Below are positions 1-11,856 of a stretch of 64,000 nt of DNA, one piece after another (within the stretch, counting starts at the first letter, position 1; the number at the start of each line of letters is the position of its first letter). The stretch is from contig NC_023758.2 in NCBI RefSeq assembly GCF_000499845.2, forward strand, positions 2,278,811 to 2,342,810. The letters run 5' to 3'. Source of the stretch: Phaseolus vulgaris (lineage: Eukaryota; Streptophyta; Magnoliopsida; Fabales; Fabaceae). The translations under genes and the position numbers were made by a program. The notes under the pieces were generated by a model. That model was not told where the DNA came from. It did no database searches and saw nothing but the letters and a program-made list of their open reading frames with translations.

Positions 1-175
1 TTTATTAAATATTTTTCCATTCATTATTTTTCCTTCATTGACTCTTTTACAAAACAATTACACTTTAAGTTAGGGGAAAAAAAAGTTGAAATTCTATATT
101 AACGGTAAATAATGTACTTTTACAAAATATAAATGAAGACTTAAATTCACTTATATGCAAGAAAATATATTGAAG

Positions 176-179
<4 letters not shown>

Positions 180-213
<34 letters not shown>
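180..213. repeat. (TA)n microsatellite
   Basis: Uninterrupted AT/TA dinucleotide run of about 34 bases in an AT-rich spacer. The rest of 1-1245 shows no gene that I can support. Confidence 0.9.
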
Positions 214-216
<3 letters not shown>

Positions 217-1254
217 GATATGAGTATAATTTAAATGAGTTTAGAGGAGTGGTGCACTCAATAAAAGTGGTATGGGATATCGGTTTTTCTTTGGACTTTG
301 GAGTTAGGAAGATCGGTTCTTTTATCTTAGAAAAATAATATTTTGAGAATCCTAAAAAAAATAAACCGATCTTACAACCAGTTTTAATAATATAATAATA
401 TATATTAAAAATTTAAATTAAAAAAATAAAATAAATATAATTAAAATATTATTATTTTGAGATGTTAAGTGAGTGTTTTTATACTGACACTATTCTACAT
501 TTTAATCCCTCTCTTTTAGTCTTAGGATTTGTTGATCAAAAAATATAAATCTAGAGTTAAAAACTTTGAGTATTTTTTTTTTCTTTGATGATGTATCTAC
601 CTGCATGATGAGGATGATTGTGATAAATGAAATTTAAATTATTTGATGCTTATTTTGAAATGGTTGGTTGTCAGGATTTAATTTTGAATGTGATCAAACA
701 ATTATATTCGTATTTTTAGTTCATCATCCACTCCAATATTCATTTGTTAAGTTAGTTCGGATTAAGCTTTAGTTTAAGATTTTAATTTATGCTCAGAAAT
801 TAAACTTTGATAATGTACTTACATGTAGTTAAGTTAAAAAAATAAAAAATTTCGTCGTCAAAAATGATATTGAAACCATAGTATTTTTATGTGAATGATA
901 TTGAAACTTTAGTATTTTTTATATGTGAGTGAAATTGAGAAAGCATGGTTATGTTTTGTAATTTTGAATTGAGAACTATTACGATGTGTAGCTCTTAACT
1001 TGCATCATATACCTTATTTGAAATGGAAGTTTAAATTGTCGAGTTATAATATAAAGTGTTGGAAATTATTGAATTATTTAGTTAGTAGAGGTCTAAGATT
1101 GAATATTTTGCACATGGATTCCCTTCAGTAGTTTAAGATTGTGTGTTTGAGTTGATCTTGGTTTAATAAATTAATTGATGTTATGTTTTGCATTTTTTTG
1201 GAATTCTTTGACTAGTACCACGTACTATAATTGATATATACACAGAAAAATTAT

Positions 1255-1847
1255 GGGATTTTAATCATGATGGGGTTATTTTTTTTACTTTTTATCAAAA
1301 TGGGATCTGTTTAAAAAAAATTACAAATTTAGGCAAATCGTGTCAATTTGACACGACTTCATATGCACAAATCGTCTCAATTAGACACGACTCTGTCATG
1401 TCATACTGAAGTCATGCCAACTTAGCACGACTTTTGTCTTGTCATACTGAAGTCGTGCCAAGTTGGCACGATTTCTGCCACGTCATATATTTTTTAAAAA
1501 TTTTATTGTTTATATATTGGGTACTAAGTTATGTAATGTTAAAAATTGATTTGATACATAATTTTCTAAAAGTGTTAGTTTTAAGGAACAAAAAATTGGA
1601 TAATCGTGTATGGATCATGTTTGAATAATCAGCTTATTCAAACTTTGAGCCATTAACTCCTGAGGACATTGCCGCCGAACATGGTTTCCCACTAGCCAAA
1701 AAGTATATTTTGATATTTAATTGCGCCGGACATGATCTATACACGATTATCCAATTTTTTGTTCCTTAAAACTAACAATCTTAGAAAGTTATGTATCAAA
1801 TTAATTTTTAACATTACATAACTTACTATCCAATATATAAATAATAA

Positions 1848-1887
<40 letters not shown>

Positions 1888-2105
1888 CGTGGCAAAAGTC
1901 GTGCCAAGTTGGCACGACTTCAGTATGACATGACATAAGTCGTGTCAAGTTGACACGACTTCAATATGACATGACAAAGTCATGTCAAATTGGAACGATT
2001 TGTGCATATAAAGTCATGCAAAATTGACACGACTTGTCTAAATTTGTAATTTTTTTTAAACAGACCCCATTTTAATAAAAAATAAAAAAAATAACCCCAA
2101 AACTC
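1255..2105. mobile_element. Non-autonomous foldback Mutator-like element
   Basis: Two long inverted arms (about 1255-1620 and 1728-2105) are near reverse complements. Each begins with G and passes through GGGGTTATTTTTTT and a shared AAATGGG-TCTGTTTAAAAA stretch. A 9-bp direct repeat, AAAAATTAT, lies immediately outside both ends (1246-1254 and 2106-2114); 9 bp is the usual Mutator target duplication. Each arm holds four imperfect palindromes of about 25 bp with a TCGTGCCAAGTTGGCACGA-type core, spaced about 40 bp. A (TA)n run lies at 1851-1885. The 110-bp loop (1621-1727) is richer in G+C and is not explained by the arms. No transposase is present, so mobility would need a partner element. The family assignment rests on the 9-bp duplication and the terminal G, not on a database match. 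Confidence 0.65.
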
Positions 2106-2114
2106 AAAAATTAT

Positions 2115-2942
2115 TTATTGACAACCACCTTATTTTCAAACCACTCTCTAACAACACATTTTAATAATACAATATTGCATTCAAACGATAATAGTAATAA
2201 TAATATACTAATTTGTAATAGATTTGTACCAAAAAATCTGAAGGAAATCTGTTGGTAGGCGATAGTACAGAAAAAAGCAAGCAAAGGGAAAATAGAAATT
2301 GACGGTGAATATTTAACGTACGCACGTTTGTGAGAGAGAGTTTTAAGCGAGAATAAGATGGGTGAAAGAATACCACTAACCAAGTTGGATGTATGAAAAA
2401 GCTATCTTTCAATATTGACAACTGATACGGTGTTGGAAAAATCCTGACACTTTATGTCAACCTAAATAAGATCCAGCCAAAATGCTGAAAACCACGTCTA
2501 CTTAAGATTGGGTGAGTGTGTCCATCAATATTCTCGTGCGATCAACATTGATTTAACACTTTATTGTTAATGAATCAAAAGCTAGTACATAATCTTGTGT
2601 TGTGCCGTGTTCAACGGATCCTCAAATAAACCTTTTTCTGCCATTTGCATCAAATTTAACATTTAAAAACCAACCCACAGAGCAGATAACATAAATGAGG
2701 ATTAATCTATGAAAATTGCCCAGTAAAATTAAAGCTCCATACAAACTATTCCGAGTTTTAAAAAAGGAAAAAGAAACCTGAAAAATCTGCAAAAAACCTC
2801 AGTGGCTCTCTACCAAACAGTTTAAAATAATGGTAGGATAAAGTTCATCCCTATTGTTCTATGTGTTAGATCTATTATTCTTATGCTGTCAAATTCAGGG
2901 TCTTCATCGTCTATGTATTTTATTCTCATTATCTGCAAAATT
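2115..2942. other. Spacer and 3' flank of the HHO gene
   Basis: No gene supported. The stretch from about 2800 to 2942 is the probable 3' untranslated region of the minus-strand gene that follows. Confidence 0.5.
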
Positions 2943-4649
2943 TTAGAGGCTCTGGTTATCAGCTTCAAGGTGCTGGTGGAGCCCTCCTTTCCAGTTCCTG
3001 CAATCTGATTGCTCATCTTCTGCATCCACACTGTTCCGTCCAGGGCTTGAGATACCCTTTGCAGAGCCTCCTCCTCCTAGGAGGAAAGGTGTGAGAGGAC
3101 CTTGAGGAGAACCAGACTGTGAAAAGTTTCCCTTTGATTTATCCCCACATTGATCTTGGACCATCCATGAGCCATTATCAGCCTGTCCAACTGATGAAAC
3201 TGGGAATCTCCTCACATGAAGCCTGTACTTCTGCATAAACCATAGTTCTACATTAGTTGTTGACAATAAGCAGAAAATAACTAGTACTGATAATTACTAA
3301 TTCATGGATTGTCCCTTTTTGTGAATCTAGAGCAGACGGTAAAGACTGATTCCTCATACTGCGACTCATCTAAGGGAATACATACTGTTTAATCATGGGT
3401 GGATTAACACGATCAAATACCAAAAACAAAATGAAGAAACACTCACTTGCAAATGGCTTTTCACTTCATCATTTGTCAGGCTCTCCACCTGCATCAGTTC
3501 TCTAATCTGTTTAGGAGTGGCCACTGCAAAATAAAATAAACCAATTAGGTACACATTAATCTCAGACAGAACAAGACCCTAAGTTTCAATTTTTAGATGG
3601 GTCAAGCAAGAAAGATTTTAAATTGCTGAAAATTGCAAACCAATGCAACTGATGTAGTCACAATTGCGATCTCAAACACCCTAAAAAACCTTGAAATTGC
3701 AATCAAAATCAGACCATATTTTTAAAAAACCTTGAAAGGACCATCCCCGCCCAATTCATGAGATAAAGAATCAATTAGGTCTACCTTGTGCTCCACCAAG
3801 TTGTTGAAGAGCATCCACAAAACGCCGGTGAAGCTCCGGCGACCAGCACCGCCTTTGTTTCCTAGGATTCTGCTGCATATGTTGCGGCGGTTGAGGCTGG
3901 CTCTGTACCTCAACACGGAGCAAAGAAGAGCCGGAACTGGTATCTCCACATACACTCTTGGAATTGCTATGACTCAGTTCAGACGCATGACCCATCAAAC
4001 TAAAGCTCGGAATTTGTGAACCCTCCTTCCTCGGGGCACACGAATTCCCATCAATTGGGTTCTCTGGCACAGACCTATCGCTTTCTTCATTCCTCTATCA
4101 TTGAGAGAGAAAAAAAAAAAAAAAACTTCTTGCCTCAATTCTCTATATATATAAATAGAGAAAAATCCAGAATTTGAAATTAACTTAGAATTACCGATTT
4201 GATTTTCTGAGTACTCCAAAGCTGAGCTGAACTCATCCAATTCTTCTTCTCACATCTTTCATTTTCTTTCCCCCCAGAAATGGTTTTCGGTGGCATAAAC
4301 TCTTCACTCGTGGGTGGATCTTGCGATATTGAACACTTTCCTTTTTCCTCCTTCAATCTGGCTATTGCTGCATGCCCAGAGAACCATGGTGAGAAAAAGA
4401 AATGCACAGGAACGACACGATAACAAGAATAAAAGGTAAAAAGCACACACCATCGTTTAGGAGGAGCATGCAGAGAGGAAGCTCGCGTTTGAAGGCCTCA
4501 ACTTTCCTCAATTCGTCCTCCAACCTCTGCACGAAGCCGTCAAGCGTGGCAACCTTGTCGCGCTTGTCTCTGTTAGCAGAAACTTCGGCGAAAAAGAGGG
4601 AAATGGGTTTGGGGACAAAGCCCAAACTCAAGTCCAAGCTGAGCTCCAT
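2943..4649 (-). CDS. GARP/G2-like transcription factor, HRS1/HHO (NIGT1) family
   Basis: Five exons on the minus strand: 4451-4649, 4195-4367, 3785-4094, 3447-3523 and 2943-3230, joined at GT-AG sites in consistent phase to give 348 residues. The N-terminus [11 protein letters not shown] carries an EAR-like LxLxL motif, followed by a predicted helical, charged segment (about 25-75). A single Myb-like GARP domain spans about 203-260, with [12 protein letters not shown], then [16 protein letters not shown] and [14 protein letters not shown] split over exons 3-5, exactly as in HRS1/HHO proteins. In Arabidopsis these are nuclear repressors in nitrate and phosphate signalling; the role here is inferred from family. 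A C-terminal Ser/Gly-rich tail has no domain. The start was chosen because it opens directly into the conserved family N-terminus. Confidence 0.92.
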
Positions 4650-4796
4650 GAAAGCGCGGTGGTGCTGTGGAGGTGGATTGGGTGATTTTCTGTGAGCGAG
4701 AGTGTGCTCCCACAAATCACAAACTACCATACCATACCCTGATTTGAGGTGATAACGAAGGAAGAAGGTGTAAACAAGAAGAGGATAGAGATTCAT

Positions 4797-4806
4797 TTAT
4801 ATATAA
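4797..4806 (-). promoter_or_regulatory. Candidate TATA box of the HHO gene
   Basis: The minus strand reads CTTATATATAAATGA about 150 bases upstream of the start codon. That leaves room for a 5' untranslated region of roughly 110-120 bases. Position and sequence are right; transcription start is not shown. Confidence 0.45.
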
Positions 4807-4809
4807 GGA

Positions 4810-7080
4810 AAGGGAAATTGAGATTCAGGACAAAAAGATTCGGTGCCCGCATTCGGGTCGTCGCGTCTTTGTCCCACTCGGTAACTCCACCGTGTCTGCA
4901 TTACTTACTTCTCCTCCCCAAAATTAATTACTTTTTCTCATTTTCTTAAAACACTCATTTCTAAATTATTAACTTATTCTCTCTTTCCTATAATGGATGA
5001 AGTTTCAATCTTTCAAAAAAGAATTAAATTGACTCTTTTTATAATTTTCAAAGGAACATTAATTTTTTATTTTTACTTTCTCATCAAGTTCATCATTTTC
5101 TCAATAAAGATAATACTCATAATTATTTAATAAAAATAATTCAAAAAATAAATATTCCTTCTTCTTAATTTTTGTTAAACTAAAATTTATATTAATCATT
5201 ATAAAATACAGGTAGCCTGATTTTATTGGTGTGCAACTACAAATAAATGGTACAGAGTTTACATAATATTTAGATATAAATTAATTATATTATTTAATGT
5301 TTTGGTATTCAATTTTGTGAAAATATGAAATTGGGCGTATTTGTTTTTTATGTTTTGATACGTTTTTTTAATAAAAAAAAATTAAAAAAAGTGTTTTTTT
5401 TTTCTGGAAAATTTTCTTTGTTGTGTTTCTCAAAATTTGTTTCTATATACAAGAAAGGTAATAATATTTTTTTTTTTTATTAATTTGGTAACTAGAGTAA
5501 AAATAGAGTTTCAGTTTTATTAAATCATTTAATGCAATAAATGATTAAAGTTCCTGAAAAAAAATATTAAGTTAATAGATATTCAAAAGATATTCATGAT
5601 CTATCAAACAAATTCTAATAATTTTTTAAAAATCACAACTTTTGGAATTTATGGATTTTAAGTGTGAAAAAAAATTCTTATATTGAATTTCCTTTAGAAT
5701 TTAAAGATTATATATTATCAATGAAAAATAATTTTATATGATTTTCAAGATAATTATGATAAAAAAAATGCTATACAATAGTTAATAATCAAAATATATT
5801 GTAAATCACTTCATACATTTAATGCAGACCATTTTTTCCTAAATTTGTAATAAATCGAATCCAACTAATTCCACCATGTTTGGACTTGATATATTATGAC
5901 TGAAATACTTAATTCATCATAATTAAACAACATAATTAAATAATGTACAACAATATAAATAATGTCCAAAAGTACTACCATCATCATTGATATTTCTCTA
6001 TCAATTTTAAATGTTTGCTAATATAACATCTTCCTGAATTGAATTAAAAGCATTTTAGTCTATCAATATATAATGTATGTAAAATATTATAAATTAAATA
6101 TTACAATACGACATTTTTGAGTTGAATCAATGGGAAATATTACTTTATTTAATCTATTAAAATTGTAAAATTATACATCTCTAGATCATTTATTCAAAGA
6201 AGTTTATGTGTGGTAATTAAATAGTTTAAGATTCCGTATGGTTTTACTGGGATGTTGGCTAAAACGAGAGCATGGAGAGTCTATTTTGGCGATTTTTAAC
6301 ATGTTAAATTTTATAATATAGTTATTTAAATGGATAATTTTTTTTTAATCAAAATGTATTAAAATTGTATAATTTCGATTGAAATCTGATTACTGAAATT
6401 GAATTATATCATGACACGACATGTTGATATAATTTATTTATTTATTTAAATAATTAATAAGTGAAATTATAATTTTTTAATAAAAGAATGTTGATGTTGT
6501 TTGAAAGGAAAGAGAAAGAAAAGAAGAAGGAAGAAGAAGAAAATGATGAAAAGTTGGGTTAAATTGAATTATGTTGAGAAAAGAAAAAAGAGGGCATCTT
6601 AGGTGACTAGGTGAGGAAAGTGGAGATGAAAAATAGAAAAAATAAAAAAAAGGTTTTCAGTGTGTTGTGCGAATCTTTGGATTCCGTACTTTAACGCGGC
6701 GAAAATGTGAAAAAACATTAATTAATTGGCAGTGTGAAATTGTGTTGTGGGGTTTGGTCTCATGCTTTTTACCAAGATTCTTTGTTTCGATGGCTGCACA
6801 CAGTTGTGTTGTGGTGTGAAAAGTCTGCTATGGTTGACCTCACACATATAAGTAACATTCATCAAAAGTGGTAAGGGTATTCCGGTCTTTCCGCTTCCAC
6901 CACCGTCAAATTCATCACTATGTTTTCTATTTTCTTCATCATAAATTATTACGTTCCTCCATAATGTTTCACAATTATTTTCCTTTAGCCTTCCAGATCC
7001 AACTATAATATTTTAAAAATGTGTAAAAGTTTTAGATAGTTTATAAATCACGGTGAATAATTTAAAAATATTATTATCGA
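4810..7080. other. AT-rich spacer
   Basis: No gene, RNA or clear element seen. The first few hundred bases are presumably the promoter of the HHO gene. A purine-rich stretch near 6500-6560 is low complexity. Confidence 0.5.
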
Positions 7081-7084
7081 AGCT

Positions 7085-7505
7085 CAGACATCCTATTAAA
7101 TGACGTGTTAGTGTTCTTGTATACACTCGTATGATACGTATCCGTGAAGTATTCAATTAAAAAAATATTTGTTGAATTTATAACAGTTCTAATAGGATTC
7201 TAACACAATTTTAAAAAAATATATATTAATTTTCTAAAAACTCAACTTTATTGTATAAATTTTTATTATAATTACAAAGATAAAAGCAAATCCTTTTAAA
7301 TAAGTAATAAAAGAATATTTTTTTTCAAAAAATAATATGAAACATACTTGTACATATAAACATTTATTATCAATTTATATAATTCATAATTATATAATAT
7401 ATAGATCAGTATCTATGTATCATACATTTTAAAAATTATACATATTTCCGTGTTTATGTTCGTATCATATCAGTATCCATGTGAGTGTCTGTGTTACATA
7501 GATCT
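7085..7505. repeat. Dispersed MITE-like repeat, copy 1
   Basis: This block aligns by eye over about 400 bp with 27227-27628. Shared stretches include AAAATATTTGTTGAATTTAT, AACACAATTTTAAAAAA and TTTTAAAAATTATAC. The ends look inverted: the left has GTGTTAGTGTTCTTGTATAC and the right has GTATCCATGTGAGTGTCTG. No coding potential. The exact ends and target duplication are unresolved. Confidence 0.6.
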
Positions 7506-8901
7506 TAACCTCACTAAAAACAAGTTTTTTAAACAAAACCGTCTTATGGAAATAGACACAAGCATTTCAGCTACGCAAATTTGAAATGGGAGTATTAACT
7601 TAAAATGTAGATGGTTAACGCAAAAGAAAAAGACCTAGTAAATACTCAACATTATAAAATACTATTCTTTATGTTTTGGCATATTTTATTCTGTATGATA
7701 TAACATGTTTAATCTATGGATGTTGACTTGCTCTTTATTATGTTGTCCTCAATTAAAATTTGTTAGTAATATTCCCTGGGACCCGTGCAAACTTTTGTAT
7801 ACCATAAACAGGAATAACTTAGCTTCTAATAACATTTGAAGCAGAGGAAACTGGGTAGAAAAATAAGAAACTAAGTATTTCTATATTGATACGAAAGATG
7901 TAGGTGGATTCGTCCGCATCCTAAACGATTTTACATATATACTGTGTTTAAACAAAACCGATTTGATGAAACTGAAACTATTTGTGATTAAAAACTGAAA
8001 TTGCACTGTCTTAATTGGAAGCATAGGAAGCTATTTTTAGTTGATTTAGCCATAGCAGGATATGTATGTGAGTAGAATAATTTGCAGAAAAAATGAAAAG
8101 CAGGGTGATATGTGTGTCACGTGCAAGATTCTTGCAACGTTTAATATTTTGATGTTTATTATGAAGATGATGATTAATGGGGGTATTGGGGTATTTGCTT
8201 TCTTCTCTCTCTTTGTCCATAATGAACGACCTAAACCTAAAGTGGTCCTTCATTTGTTGTGCTTATTGTATCTTCCAAATGAGAATCTGGCAGATTACGG
8301 AAAAACGGTTGGCACCTCCAACGCGATAGCAACACGTGTCTTGGAACATAACTTTTCACGAACGGTGATATTCTTCTTCTGCGGTTCTGTTCGTCCACTG
8401 CCATCATTCATTCGTGGCTTCTACATTTTTCCTTTTTTTTTTGTTTCTTTCTCTCTCTCAATTCGATTCATCCATCCACCAGATGAAACGTCAGATGCCA
8501 ACACTTGGGATTCTATTTCTAGTTTCGATTTTGTGATTTCAGCGTCTAAGCGTTTTCAGGAGCATCTCCTCATTCCTCACATGCCAAATATTATAAAAAT
8601 ACTCCTACTAGGCTTTTCCCCTCACTACGATCGGTCGAAGAGATATATTTAAAATAGTTATAATAAATAATAGATAAAATAGTTATAAGAATTTTTCGAA
8701 AGTTTCAATAAATTTGGATAACACTATGAAAAATTAGAGAATTTTAATAAAATTAATATTGATATATAATATATAATAGATTTGGTTCAATATCATGACT
8801 AAATATTATAAATAAATTATTTACAGAGATGGTATGTTTTTAATCTATTCTTAATATACATTTTGTATATTGAGTACTTACTTGATGTACTTTTTCAGGT
8901 T
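7506..8901. other. Spacer with an unassigned 196-codon open frame
   Basis: The longest open frame here (8062-8652, plus) has no recognisable domain and is rich in Phe, Ile and Leu. Around 8330-8600 base composition rises, with a CT-rich tract resembling a 5' untranslated leader, so this may be a stranded promoter or first-exon remnant. I do not call a gene. Confidence 0.3.
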
Positions 8902-8965
8902 AACTTCGATCGAACACCATAATTAAATAAGTAAACTTCGATCGAACACCATAATTAAATAAGTA
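8902..8965. repeat. Perfect 32-bp tandem duplication
   Basis: Two adjacent identical copies of a 32-base unit that begins AACTTCGATCGAACACCATA, at 8902-8933 and 8934-8965, followed by the first bases of a third. Perfect identity points to a recent slippage or repair event. Confidence 0.9.
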
Positions 8966-9699
8966 AACTTAAAGTGAGGAGTAAGAGAACGACCGACACA
9001 TCAGAAATTGTACAATCAAATTTAAATACTACCTAAACCTACTTTGTTTATACAAGTAGATGAATCAAGTGGTCTTAATTGTTAATTCAACGTATACCTG
9101 AATTGCAGAATAATTTTACCATGTATAATAGTATTTTTAACTCAAATAATTTAATTCTAATGAAGTATCTGAGTTAAGATCTTACAATTATTAAAAATAA
9201 AACATTTTGTAATATAAAAATAGATGTAAATTTTATTTTATTATTTGATTTTATAAAATTAAATTAAATTTAAATTGAATATAGAATAAAGAAGTAACTT
9301 ATAGTTAAACTAATTAAATTTAAACTTTTTTTTTGTTAGAAGTGATAAAATATTGATTTTACTCTATTCTCCCTTGATCATCTTTTAATCTTATGCATTT
9401 AATAACTTTAAAGCACACGTGAGTCCACTGTTTAATGGGTTCTACTTACTAGCAAGTGTTTCAAGGGTGTATGGAAATAATAATAATAAAAAATATTCTG
9501 ACTTCACATATTTAAACACACTTTTTAAATATATTTAATGAAACTGTATTGATTTTGTCATTTTTCAATCAATTTCAACTAATAAAAAATAGTTTGCCAA
9601 AAGTCATTAATATTGTAATAAGGATTTATGAAAAGAAACGCAAAATATATAGATTCTCATACACTAAAAAAATCAAATTTATCTATTAATTTTTTTATC

Positions 9700-9910
9700 C
9701 ACAAATCCCTAGGTAAATTTAGCATTACTACAAATATTATCCATTGATTTAAATTTATAAGTAAATTCAATATTACCTATGTGTATTACTCATAGATTTA
9801 AATCCTTAAGTAAATTTAGTTTTACTTACATATTATTATTCACATATCTCTATTTGTAAGTAAATTTTATATTATCCACAAATTTTACCCATGAATCTAT
9901 ATCCAAAATA
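9700..9910. repeat. Degenerate subterminal tandem repeats
   Basis: Roughly four copies of a unit of about 60-65 bp carrying AAGTAAATTYA followed by RTATTAC and ATTTATCCATTGATTTAAAT-like sequence. Arrays of this kind just inside the termini are typical of CACTA elements. Confidence 0.5.
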
Positions 9911-10243
9911 AATTCAAAATTATTATTAATATAAATATTTTTGTTAACAATATTAAAAATATAAACAAACTTAATAATTTTATTTTTTTTAATAATATTA
10001 ATCATACCATTTATATACATAATATTAAAAATATTATTATAATATAAATAATTATAAAATCATAACTAATATTCATACATAATCATAATAAATAATAATA
10101 ATAACTAATAGGTATGCATCCTATTAATAATATTAATATAATAATAATAAAATTAATAATAATATTATTATTAATATTAATGGTATTAATAATATTCATA
10201 ATATTGAAATATTAATGATATTGATAATATGAATATTATTAAT

Positions 10244-10260
10244 AATCTATGCCTATATAA
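10244..10260 (+). other. Helitron-like 5' terminal motif, copy 1
   Basis: The motif ATCTATGCCTATATAAA recurs as ATCTATACCTATATATAAA at 11035 and 52548, always in the same orientation and followed by CTCTT and T-rich sequence. It resembles the TCTATA-type 5' end of dicot Helitrons. No paired 3' hairpin and CTRR end was located, so the assignment is tentative. Confidence 0.35.
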
Positions 10261-10587
10261 AAAAATTCCTCTTTATAACCATTTTTTTCATTTTACTTTT
10301 ATGATAATCTTTCATTCTATTAAATTATCGTGGACATTTCGTAATTTCATAAAGAACCGTTGTTAAATAAAAAACTTTCTCCTGTTACAATAATCAACCA
10401 ACACCAAAAATCTACAATAATCACCTCATGTCACATTTTCATTCGCCTCCACTACAACTCTCTCAAATTGATTTTTTAGTCTCATCATCGTTTCTCTCTT
10501 TGTTGTATCTCTCTTCTTCCTCAATCTCTTCTGATCCTTGTGCCCCATACTCCATCTTGCTGCTGATACAGAGAGCGGTTCTTCTCA

Positions 10588-10790
10588 CATGGCCTACACT
10601 GGTCTTTCTACGCCTACTTCTCCACCTTCCTCGCTCTCATTCTTACTGTCTACTATGCCGTTTAGAACCTCTTCCCCTTCTTCGACCACCGCCACGATAT
10701 CCTGCACGACTTCGACCTCCAGGTGCAGACGACGATCTCGAGAAACCCCTTCTCATGGTCATCAAGGGTCAGATATATGATGTTTGGCAA
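10588..10790 (+). pseudogene. Membrane steroid-binding protein (MAPR) fragment, broken
   Basis: Three reading frames in succession match plant membrane-associated progesterone-binding proteins: AYTGLS near 10592, then the membrane anchor FLALILTVYYAV (interrupted by a TAG stop, then NLFPFFDHRHD), then EKPLLMVIKGQIYDVWQ at about 10736-10790, the start of the cytochrome b5-like haem/steroid-binding domain. Intact proteins continue with the rest of that domain, which is absent here. The fragment therefore has at least two frameshifts and a stop, and is truncated at both ends. It sits inside the CACTA-like element and just after a Helitron-like end, which suggests capture by a transposon. It cannot make a working protein. 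Confidence 0.6.
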
Positions 10791-11034
10791 AACATATATA
10801 GGAAGGATAAGACCACTTTTTGTGTTTTTTATTTTTGCCTTTTTTTTGGATTTTGAGTTTTCTTTTGTTTGGTTAACAAAGACATTTTTTTTTTCTTTCT
10901 TGGATGTGCATTTATGGAATGGAAAAAACTTACAAGCTCAATGTTAATCATAGTATTACTATTTATAATATTAATAATATTTAATAATACTTAATAATCC
11001 TGATAATATTTAATAATATTAATAATATTTAATA

Positions 11035-11054
11035 ATCTATACCTATATATAAAG
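11035..11054 (+). other. Helitron-like 5' terminal motif, copy 2
   Basis: ATCTATACCTATATATAAAG, followed by AGGATTTCCC. It lies in the same orientation as the copy at 10244 and closely matches the one at 52548. Confidence 0.35.
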
Positions 11055-11409
11055 AGGATTTCCCTTTTTAACTGTCATTTTATTTTATTCCAATTTTATC
11101 ATTATATTTATATTTTATTTTATTATTTTAAAAACATATGAGAGGAGATATTTGTCTTTTTGTGAGCAGTTTTAATTTGATATCTCAAAAGAATAACAAA
11201 AGAGATAACAGTACTTTTAAATTCAAAACTAAGCATTCACTATCAGACAATCATGAAATAGAAACCAATTTTAGAAACAAAAAATAATTAGTTGTTATAA
11301 TGACTAAATTAGAAAGCGAGGCTTGGTGAGGAGCATTGCACAATTGCATATTTTTTCCTATTCATCTTCGCTTTTATCCCATCAAGCACTTTTTTCGTTT
11401 TCTATTTTC

Positions 11410-11740
11410 ATATTTAAAATTTAAAATATTTAATAATACTAATAATATTTAATAATATTAATAATATGTAATAATATTTAATACTATTTAATAATATTTA
11501 ATAATTTCAATAATATTTAATAATATTAATACTATTTCATAATATTTAATAATATTAATACTATTTAATAATTTTAATAATATTATTAAAATAATTAATA
11601 ATGTTATTAATATGAATAATGATATTAATAAATTAATAATATGAATGATATTAAATATACCAATAATATTAATAATTTTTATATTATTAATTATATTAAT
11701 ATTAATAATCATACTAATAAGTATAATAATAATTATAGGA
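11410..11740. repeat. Low-complexity TAATAATATT array
   Basis: Long run of irregular TAATAATATT and AATATTTAATAAT units. Similar blocks lie at about 10080-10245 and 10950-11040. The open frame that crosses it is a composition artefact. Confidence 0.8.
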
Positions 11741-11856
11741 TGAGTAAAACTTGACAAATGTAATGATTAAAACTTCTTTAGTTATTTAAGGGATTTTACT
11801 TCGAATTCACTTGTTGTTGCTGTTTATTTATATAGATAAATTGTTTTCTTGTAGTG

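Larger units (their letters stand above)
9662..11856. mobile_element. CACTA-like non-autonomous element (2.2 kb)
   Basis: The left end is CACTAAAAAAATCAAATTTA. The reverse complement of the right end is CACTACAAGAAAACAATTTA. About 20 of the first 25 positions match without gaps, including TTTATCTAT. CACTACAAGAAAA is the canonical plant CACTA terminus. The flanking triplets are ATA and AAA, an imperfect 3-bp target duplication. A subterminal repeat array lies just inside the left end. No transposase is visible. The interior contains a broken MAPR gene fragment and two copies of a Helitron-like start motif, so it is either a gene-capturing CACTA or a nest of several elements. Pairing of the two ends is an inference. 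Confidence 0.55.

Noticed and set aside
1335..2035. Regularly spaced palindromic repeats resembling a CRISPR array
   Set aside because: The repeats and intervals form one long inverted repeat in a plant genome with no cas genes, and the spacers are not unique.
8062..8652. 196-codon plus-strand open frame
   Set aside because: No domain, odd composition, no splice or promoter context. It looks like an accidental frame across a CT-rich leader-like region.
11488..11757. 89-codon Ile/Asn-rich frame
   Set aside because: Pure product of the TAATAATATT low-complexity array.
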